Source of the DNA: Archivesica marissinica
Taxonomy: Eukaryota > Mollusca > Bivalvia > Venerida > Vesicomyidae
Length of the DNA stretch: 64,000 nucleotides
Direction: 5' to 3'
Assembly: GCA_014843695.1 (NCBI GenBank)
Contig: CM026393.1
Location: 9,263,536-9,327,535 of the forward strand
Position 1 is the first letter of the stretch; every line of letters starts with the position of its first letter. The position numbers and the translations under genes were made by a program. The notes beneath the pieces are model-generated. The model ran no database searches. It was not told the origin of the DNA and saw only the letters and a program-made list of their open reading frames with translations. Of the stretch, positions 56,723 to 64,000 are shown in pieces.

Positions 56723-59340
56723 TCAATATCCGCCGAAAGATTTCCCACCATATCCACCGGCTAATATACCACCTGTACCGTATCCAATAATACCGCCATA
56801 ACCACCAATGCCGACGTGACCACCCCACTGACCACCGATACCACCACCATAGCGTCCATGTCGTCTACTGTATCCAAATCTATGCACACAGAAATATTGA
56901 CACTTATATGCATATAATTACTTTGCACAGCAACAATTTGGTTGTTCGGGGTTTACGCTTTGATCAGCATCATTTTGGGTTATATCGCCGGAGGGAATAT
57001 TACCTAACAATATCTTTCCTGGATTAACCAGTACTTGGTACTCCAACCTCGGTAAGAAACTGTCATATTTTTTATATAAAGCGACATGGCCTGAGTGGGG
57101 CTCGGACATGTGACCATCAGTGATGATAGGTTACAGTGGTATACAAGTCAGCGAATATAACAACTTGACCACTATTGCAGACTCACAGCAGCACTATCGT
57201 TTCGTTGACATTAACGGCTTGTCTTACAGTTTACGCTGTTCCAATGATGTACTAATTACAAGATTCGTCATACGGTAAGCTTCCTATCTGGCCTAATTAC
57301 ATTTTAATTGCGATAGTGAGATAGTATTTGTTTTGTGTAATTAAATATAATAATTAAAATGTCAATATAAGCCAGGAATCGCGTGTAATAGTTTCCATCG
57401 GGATGTGAATTACATGTACATTGGTTCCACACACATTCAGTAGTTCATAGCCTGACATCGGGATGTGAATTACATGTACATTGGTTCCACACACATTCAG
57501 TAGTTCATAGCCTGACATCGGGATGTGAATTACATGTACATTGGTTCCACACACATTCAGTAGTTCATAGCCTGACATCGGGATGTGAATTACATGTACA
57601 TTGGTTCCACACACATTCAGTAGTTCATAGCCTGACATCGGGATGTGAATTACATGTACATTGGTTCCACACACATTCAGTAGTTCATAGCCTGACATCG
57701 GGATGTGAATTACATGTACATTGGTTCCACACACATTCAGTAGTTCATAGCCTGACATCGGGATGTGAATTACATGTACATTGGTTCCACACACATTCAG
57801 TAGTTCATAGCCTGACATCGGGATGTGAATTACATGTACATTGGTTCCACACACATTCAGTAGTTCATAGCCTGACATCGGGATGTGAATTACATGTACA
57901 TTGGTTCCACACACATTCAGTAGTTCATAGCCTGACATCGGGATGTGAATTACATGTACATTGGTTCCACACACATTCAGTAGTTCATAGCCTGACATCG
58001 GGATGTGAATTACATGTACATTGGTTCCACACACATTCAGTAGTTCATAGCCTGACATCGGGATGTGAATTACATGTACATTGGTTCCACACACATTCAG
58101 TAGTTCATAGCCTGACAGAAACTATTATCTCGCGCTTCCTTTCTTAAATAACTGTACCTGTTTGATTCTAACATAGCGCCATAGACATCATAACTGTACC
58201 TGTTTGATTCTAACATAGCGCCATAGACATCATAACTGTACCTGTTTGATTCTAACATAGCGCCATAGACATCATAACTGTACCTGTTTGATTCTAACAT
58301 AGCGCCATAGACATCAAATACAAATGAATGTGTTATTCATTTATTAACAGGATGGTACATGGTATTGTACACTTACCTCCTGAAGCCACGATAACCTCCA
58401 TAGCCACCATAGCCACGTCCAAAGCCACGGCCATAACCTCCATAGCCACGTCCAAAGCCTCCATAGCCACGACCATATCCTCCATAGCCACCAATACCGA
58501 TGGCGAATCTGCCATAATAGTCATCATCATAAAGATCGCCATCCCCGTAGTATCCACCCATCATACCCATGCCACCATAACCGCCATACCCGCCATACCC
58601 TCCGCCATATCCACCATACCCGCCATACCCTCCACCATATCCACCATATCCTCCGCCATGGCCCTCAACAAACCCACCTATATAACCACTGCTTAGTCCA
58701 CCTCCGTAACCATACATGCCGCCGTAGCCTCCATAACTACCTCCCATCATAGCCCCTTTACCATAGCCTGCAACATATAAATGCACAATAATTGAAATGC
58801 ATGTTATTAAACAGATAGAGGGAACACCCGATTCAAACCATAGTAGTAATGAGGTCATATACTTATACGTGGTTGTATAATAAATTCATAGAAATCTGCT
58901 ACAGTAAGCATGACATAATAAGTTATATCTATCTTTATTATCGGTGGTTTCGAGCTAATTCCCGCCGGAACACAACCCAGCAATGATCAACTGTGTCCTT
59001 ATTTCACAAATGCACATAGGAACATACCTCCGAAACCTCTGCGAATTCCACGGCTGTAACCGCCAATTCCACCGAAACCTAACCCACTGCTGATACCACC
59101 ATATCCGCCACCAATTCCACCGCCGTATTTCTTGACAAAACCGCCTCCATATCCGCCGTATCCTCCGCCGTATCCTCCGCCGTAACCTCCGCCGTATCCG
59201 CCGCCGTATCCATTACCAACACCGCCGTATCCTCCGATTCCGCCATAGCCTTTCTTCATGGGTATCTTCTTATGTTTGCCGTAGTAGGCGGAATTGACGG
59301 CGAACAAGCCAAACAACACAACGACGATGGCGCGGATCAT
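56723..59340 (-). CDS. Secreted glycine-rich shematrin-like protein, gene C
   Basis: Coding exons 59,340-59,028, 58,767-58,377 and 56,879-56,723 give 861 nt, 286 residues, with the same splice motifs and phases as A and B. The first two coding exons appear identical to gene A, including the signal peptide MIRAIVVVLFGLFAVNSA and the acidic GDLYDDDYYG cluster. The last exon lacks 27 nt present in A, removing one Gly/His repeat (A reads HGRYGGGHGHGRYGGG, C reads HGRYGGG). The transcription unit is complete: TATA box at 61,606, noncoding exon 1 at 61,582-61,559, last exon at 55,719. Role as for gene B, by resemblance to shell matrix shematrins. Confidence 0.75.
56905..57195 (-). mobile_element. 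tRNA-derived SINE within intron 3, copy C
   Basis: Matches 3,200-3,490 except for isolated substitutions. Confidence 0.5.
57396..58115. repeat. 60-bp tandem array in intron 3, copy C (12 exact copies)
   Basis: Identical in unit, copy number and edges to 3,691-4,410. Confidence 0.95.
58148..58315. repeat. 42-bp tandem array in intron 3, copy C (4 copies)
   Basis: Same unit as 4,443-4,652, with one copy fewer. Confidence 0.95.
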
Positions 59341-59348
59341 GGTGCTAC

Positions 59349-59702
59349 CTGAAGGTATAGGTATCCGTGTATATAACTAATACACCTGAAGAAGATCATT
59401 CTATAAACTATTTCATTACAATCCTTGTCGTGAGCAGAATACAAGTCATTGAGAGATATAAAGTATTTAAACTAAGACTTGCTGATGGTTAGAAATCAAA
59501 ATAATATGGTTATGTTTGCTAGTATTTTAGATTGTGGACAGGCGTGTATTCCAGGAATGAAGAAACATGTGAAAAAACTGTCTGAACTCGTGAACTACCG
59601 TATATATACGATGTATACAATGTATATACGCATGTAAATATTTTGTTTTGGACTGAACTGATGTATTGTTTGTGGTTGTTTTAATCTTTATAATAGTCTC
59701 AA
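59349..59702 (-). other. Proximal part of intron 1, conserved block, copy C
   Basis: Matches 5,686-6,039; no exon is recognised. See the conserved-block finding. Confidence 0.4.
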
Positions 59703-59979
59703 AGTACGATAGTACGATGACGATGGTAGGATAGTACGATGACGATGGTAGGATAGTACGATGACGATGGTAGGATACTACGATGACGATAGTAGGATGA
59801 TACGATTATAAATTTATAATAGTTGTGTTCCATACGATATACTTGTAGTGTAGCTTTAGATATTGTTCAAATAAACATTTGGTTGATTTAGTGTTGCTCT
59901 TGTGCAATTATAATTATATAAAACGCATGAAGCATGATCTATATTAATGTCTTTCAAACGGAAACAGTTATATATTAAT

Positions 59980-60520
59980 GTATTACAGTTGTACTGTAGT
60001 TGTATTACAGTTGTACTGTAGTTGTATTACAGTTGTACTGTAGTTGTATTACAGTTGTACTGTAGTTGTATTACAGTTGTATTGTAGTTGTATTACAGTT
60101 GTACTGTAGTTGTATTACAGTTGTACTGTAGTTGTATTACAGTTGTACTGTAGTTGTATTACAGTTGTACTGTAGTTGTATTACAGTTGTACTGTAGTTG
60201 TATTACAGTTGTACTGTAGTTGTATTACAGTTGTACTGTAGTTGTATTACAGTTGTACTGTAGTTGTATTACAGTTGTACTGTAGTTGTATTACAGTTGT
60301 ATTGTAGTTGTATTACAGTTGTACTGTAGTTGTATTACAGTTGTACTGTAGTTGTATTACAGTTGTACTGTAGTTGTATTACAGTTGTACTGTAGTTGTA
60401 TTACAGTTGTACTGTAGTTGTATTACAGTTGTACTGTAGTTGTATTACAGTTGTACTGTAGTTGTATCTGTAGTTGTATTACAGTTGTACTGTAGTTGTA
60501 TTACAGTTGTATTGTAGTTG
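59980..60520. repeat. 22-bp tandem array TATTACAGTTGTACTGTAGT, copy C (about 24 copies)
   Basis: Same array as 6,317-6,845. A shorter 22-bp GATGGTAGGATAGTACGATG repeat precedes it at 59,703-59,803. Confidence 0.9.
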
Positions 60521-60526
60521 GAAAAG

Positions 60527-60690
60527 AAAGCGCACACATACAGTATATACCAGCGGACATAGAAAACACACACCTACATTATATACCAGCGGACATAGAA
60601 AACGCACACCTACATTATATACCAGCGGACATAGAAAACGCACACCTACATTATATACCAGCGGACATAGAAACCGCACACGTACATTAT
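60527..60690. repeat. 36-bp tandem repeat (about 5 copies), copy C
   Basis: Same as 6,860-7,025 but with ATACCAGCGGACATAG in place of ATACTAGAGGACATAG in every copy. This is a fixed difference between A and C; B also has the ACCAGCGGACAT form at about 24,895. Confidence 0.85.
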
Positions 60691-60867
60691 ATTATTATTA
60701 TAACATGAACACGAAATACGAAGGATTCAATCAACGACTATTACAAAACACAAACTGAACAACTAAAAATATTCCAAAATGTTTAGAACTATGTATTTAT
60801 ATAGTTATTGTTTTTCATGTAAAATCACACTTATCCGAATTGTACGTTTTCTATGTCCTCTAGTATA

Positions 60868-61348
60868 GTTCATGGATGCCGACTAGCATGACCCAGTTGA
60901 ATGCCGACTAGCATGACCCAGGTGGATACCGACTAGCATGACCCAGGTGGATACCGACTAGCATGACCCAGGTGGATACCGACTAGCATTACCCAGGTGG
61001 ATGCCGACTAGCATGACCCAGGTGGATGCCGACTAGCACGACCCATGTGGATGCCGACTAGCATGACCCAGGTGGATACCTACTAGCACGACCCAGGTGG
61101 ATGCCGACTAGCATGACCCATGTGGATGCCGACTAGATTGACCCAGGTGGATACCGACTAGCATAACCCATGTGGATGCCGACTAGCATGACCCAGGTGG
61201 ATACCGACTAGCATGACCCAGGTGAATGCCGACTAGCATGACACAGGTGGATTCCGACTAGCACGACCCAGGTGGATGCCGACTAGCATAACCCAGGTGA
61301 ATGCCGACGAGCATGACACAGGTGAATGCCGACGAGCATGACACAGGT
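60868..61348. repeat. 25-bp tandem array, copy C (about 19 copies)
   Basis: Same unit as 7,205-7,383; the point matching the gap in unit A is about 61,047. Its right edge matches unit B. Confidence 0.9.
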
Positions 61349-61558
61349 GACAGAAGCATCAAATGTAATTCAATAAAATAGTTATGTAATTTTATTTTTA
61401 AATTTAGAATCCCGTTTACCTTTTTTGTACAGATGCAGTAAATACGTATGTATACAAGAAGAGGTTTCTGGTGAGACAGAAAGCAAGCAGTTGTATTATC
61501 AACAATACATTATGAATCAGATAAGCTACTACAGCGAGAAATGTTAGATGTATCTTAC

Positions 61559-61582
61559 CTGTGGACTGGCCGTACTCACAGT
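61559..61582 (-). other. Noncoding exon 1 of gene C
   Basis: Donor CCACAG|GTAAGA at 61,559/61,558 and proposed start TCACTG at about 61,582. It joins the acceptor CTTCAG|GTAGCACC at 59,349/59,348 across a 2,210-bp intron. Identical in layout to gene B. Confidence 0.6.
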
Positions 61583-61605
61583 GACTATCGTAGGTTCATC
61601 GTGTG

Positions 61606-61613
61606 CCTTTATA
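61606..61613 (-). promoter_or_regulatory. TATA box of gene C
   Basis: TATAAAGG on the minus strand, 31 nt upstream of the proposed start, conserved with gene B. Confidence 0.6.
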
Positions 61614-62889
61614 AGCATGTTGTCCAGCATTTGTCTAATTGTCAATTATTTGAGTGGTTAATTAAAGTACTTTGCATCCTTGCAGACTGATTTGACAGGT
61701 GTACATATGTAGAGGTTGTATTAATAGAAACATATTGACAATAATTATGTCCAATTATATTTTTATAACAGTAGTTTAGCACTTACATAATAAATTAATC
61801 AGTATTGCATTAAAGCAATTCATTACTCTCCGTAATTATATAATCGTATATTTAGACAGACACCTGTCCCTAGCGGTAATTAATGTTGTAATTAATGTAT
61901 GTATTAAACATGTACCCATGCGTCGTAACTCTCTCCCAGTTATCACTCGGACACAGACATATCATGACATACCTTATTACGTACGATGAATTAAATACAA
62001 AGTTAGTAATGTGTTGTTTAAACTTTATTTAATTATGAATTAATGTTTGCGCATGCGCATAAGTGAACAACTTAGCGGGCCATGAGGAGTGGAAGACATT
62101 CACTTTATTTTCAATATTTGTGCTAATTATCAGTATTATGTGTCATTAATGAACATATCGATATATATATATATATTTATAACGTGTGTTTTTGGGGATT
62201 TTCCAATTTCTATATAAACTACTCCGGTTTAGGGTTTATCCTGACTTCCCGGATAGGAATACATGCGGTCAATTGATGGAACAGCCTGTTATTATTGACA
62301 TTCAAGCTAAATAAGGTAATAATTATATTAGAAATATATTTCTTGCTTTTATTAATTAAAGCAGTTATCACATTCCACTATTCGGTAACGATGTTACTGT
62401 GTTATCAGTTGTAATGTCACTATAAAGTTAAAATTGTTTCGACAATTTTGAATACTACACACTTTGGCTGTATTCAACCCAATTTAACTCAAATATACAT
62501 GTATTTATGCTTTGTACAGGTAAATAAGGGTTGTCTCAATTTAATTTAATTAATATGACATATTCATTTTCAGTCTTGTTTTGTACAAATAACTGAATAA
62601 TGCACACCATCGATGTTCTCTAAATTTGATCAAATTCCAAAAGAGATGATCAAACGACATACTAGGCTGAAATTATCAATGTGATATGTATGTTCCATTA
62701 ATGTCAAACCCCTTGCGGGGAACCTAGACATGTTTTCCAGTGCATGCTTACTGAATATGTGAAATCTATATGCGAAACCTGCTATACTAATAAAATATGG
62801 CACATGTGCGGGTATTAAAGAACATAAAGCTGAGGACACGCATCAGATGTAATGAATTCTGAGAAAAGGAGACCACTTTTGGGGCCAAC
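61614..62889. other. Upstream flank of gene C and unassigned AT-rich DNA
   Basis: Shared with unit B to about 62,030, then unique. No gene is recognised; short frames such as 62,839-62,630 have no family resemblance. A GCGCATGCGCAT palindromic run lies near 62,048. Confidence 0.45.
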
Positions 62890-63780
62890 TATGACATTTG
62901 ATAAGCATGCATTATTGGCCATAACTGGGCTTCCGTAACGGCTGACGTCCAATGTTCTGTTGCATGCGCAATAAAACGACTAACAGGAAAACAAAGGTGT
63001 GTAGCTTCGAGTACAGCTATTATTATAAAACCAGCAAGTTCATTAGCAAACATATCATTGATACAATGCTCGACATTCAAGGACCCAGACTGCAGTTCAC
63101 ACTGATAATTATTAATAGGATCGTTATCTATTTTATTCCATGCAATATTTGCTTTATGGACGGTAGGTTTGGTGCTAAGCTCTAAATCAAAAGTTGTGAC
63201 ACTCGGCAAATGGTCGGATGAAACTAATTCCATGTCAATAATAAACGACATTGCGTATGAGTTGCGTGAATTAGTGGTCAACTAAGACATGGTCAATCAT
63301 CCTTTACAGGGAATAAAACTATAGCGAGGACCTGATACATTGTCTGCTAGAATAACTGTGCTGTTGCAACTATTCCTATGTTATATACCAGTCTTGAATA
63401 ACATATTATTTAAACTAACTGATGAGAGACAATTGTTCAACAATTGATGAATATACTCGAGATTTATCTGGAGATCCAGACAGCTGAACATATCGGCTAC
63501 CAGTAATTTACGCATTATAATCACCAGCAACAATTCTGCGGCCATGTTCGGAGTAAGATCGAACCAGTGAATCATGTTCACATAGCATATCATTGCAAGA
63601 TGAAATATTGTTGTCAGCTGGCATATATACAGCAAAACTAAAACTTGGACGTGGTCGATCTACTATTTCTATGCCGATACTGCGATCACTTTCAATGCAT
63701 TCAATGTTCTCATATAAGAGATACGTGTACAGTAAGGCAACACCCACGTTATCACACACTGTAGTTGAGTATATATTGAC
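62890..63780 (-). pseudogene. LINE AP-endonuclease fragment, minus strand
   Basis: In minus-strand order, frames show GVALLYTYLL, SIGIEIVDRPRPSFSFAVYMP and RRIVAGDYNA (63,759-63,508), then SSDHLPSVTTFDLELS (about 63,220-63,175). VYMP, GDYNA (GDFN-like) and SDHLP are hallmark motifs of LINE AP-type endonucleases, which nick the target DNA. The motifs lie in different frames with stops between, so the copy is dead. It runs into the 84-bp repeats at the window edge. Confidence 0.7.
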
Positions 63781-64000
63781 TGGTGAATCCTCTACATATA
63801 AGAGATACGTGTACAGTAAGGCAACACCCCCTTCATCACACGCTGTAGTTGAGTATATATTGACTGGTGAATCCTCTACATATAAGAGATACGTGTACAG
63901 TAAGGCAACACCCCCTTCATCACACGCTGTAGTTGAGTATATATTGACTGGTGAATCCTCTACATATAAGAGATACGTGTACAGTAAGGCAACACCCCCT
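63703..64000. repeat. 84-bp tandem repeat of LINE endonuclease coding sequence (3.5+ copies, runs off the window)
   Basis: Unit CATATAAGAGATACGTGTAC then AGTAAGGCAACACCCCCTTC and so on, 84 bp or 28 codons, in frame with the endonuclease (repeat residues GGVALLYTYLLYVEDSPV and on). The last two units are identical. The right end lies beyond the window. Confidence 0.85.

Noticed and set aside
62630..62839. 69-codon minus-strand frame in the right flank
   Set aside because: No recognisable family, no splice or promoter context, and AT-rich surroundings.

Overview
The window looks like part of a bivalve mollusc genome, most likely a pearl-oyster-type (Pinctada-like) animal. It contains intron-bearing genes with canonical GT/AG junctions, secreted Gly/Tyr-rich proteins of the shematrin (shell matrix protein) type, tRNA-derived SINEs whose bodies resemble molluscan Nin-DC and Meta-type SINEs, LINE and LTR-retrotransposon debris, and a very large load of tandem repeats. 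The species assignment is inference; no search could be run.

Layout. Three copies of one gene unit, all on the minus strand, lie at about 1-7,383 (copy A), 12.1-28.26 kb (copy B) and 52.1-62.03 kb (copy C). Each unit holds a five-exon gene for a secreted glycine-rich protein: a short noncoding exon 1 behind a TATA box, three coding exons (signal peptide plus Gly repeats; Gly repeats with an acidic Asp cluster; Gly-rich C-terminus) and a noncoding last exon with a poly(A) signal. Predicted products are 295 (A), 309 (B) and 286 (C) residues. Introns and flanks are filled with tandem arrays of 22-60 bp units whose copy number, and in intron 3 whose identity, differs between copies. A and C are almost identical except for repeat number, a 27-nt in-frame indel and scattered substitutions; B is more diverged. 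Copy A stops inside an array at a gap of exactly 1,000 Ns (7,384-8,383), so it lacks its promoter here and could be an unmerged allele of C rather than a true third gene.

Between A and B lie the gag and leader of an LTR retrotransposon (8,384 to about 10.8 kb, minus strand) with a tRNA-Pro-like primer binding site and one in-frame stop, then a SINE and a LINE fragment. Inside unit B, directly after its 24-bp array, sits a 2,797-bp DNA-transposon-like element (13,561-16,357) with 18-bp terminal inverted repeats, a candidate TA target duplication, dense subterminal ACCG/CGGT motifs and one intact 467-residue ORF with a MADF/SANT-like DNA-binding domain. A second, noncoding inverted-repeat element of about 528 bp interrupts the flank of B at 27,599-28,126.

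From 28.5 to 50.4 kb the sequence is almost wholly satellite: a 23-bp array, a 19-kb block of a ~53-bp unit with higher-order repeats, and a 56-bp array with a 672-bp (12-mer) higher-order period. LINE endonuclease fragments lie on both sides in opposite orientations. From 50.45 to 53.4 kb are unique sequence, a LINE 3' end, and a LINE RT fragment of which one 22-codon piece has been amplified in tandem. At the right edge (62.9-64 kb) a LINE endonuclease fragment carries a second in-frame coding-derived tandem repeat of 84 bp.

The only intact genes I can support are the glycine-rich protein copies (A lacking its first exon) and the element-borne MADF-like gene. The others are transposon remnants.
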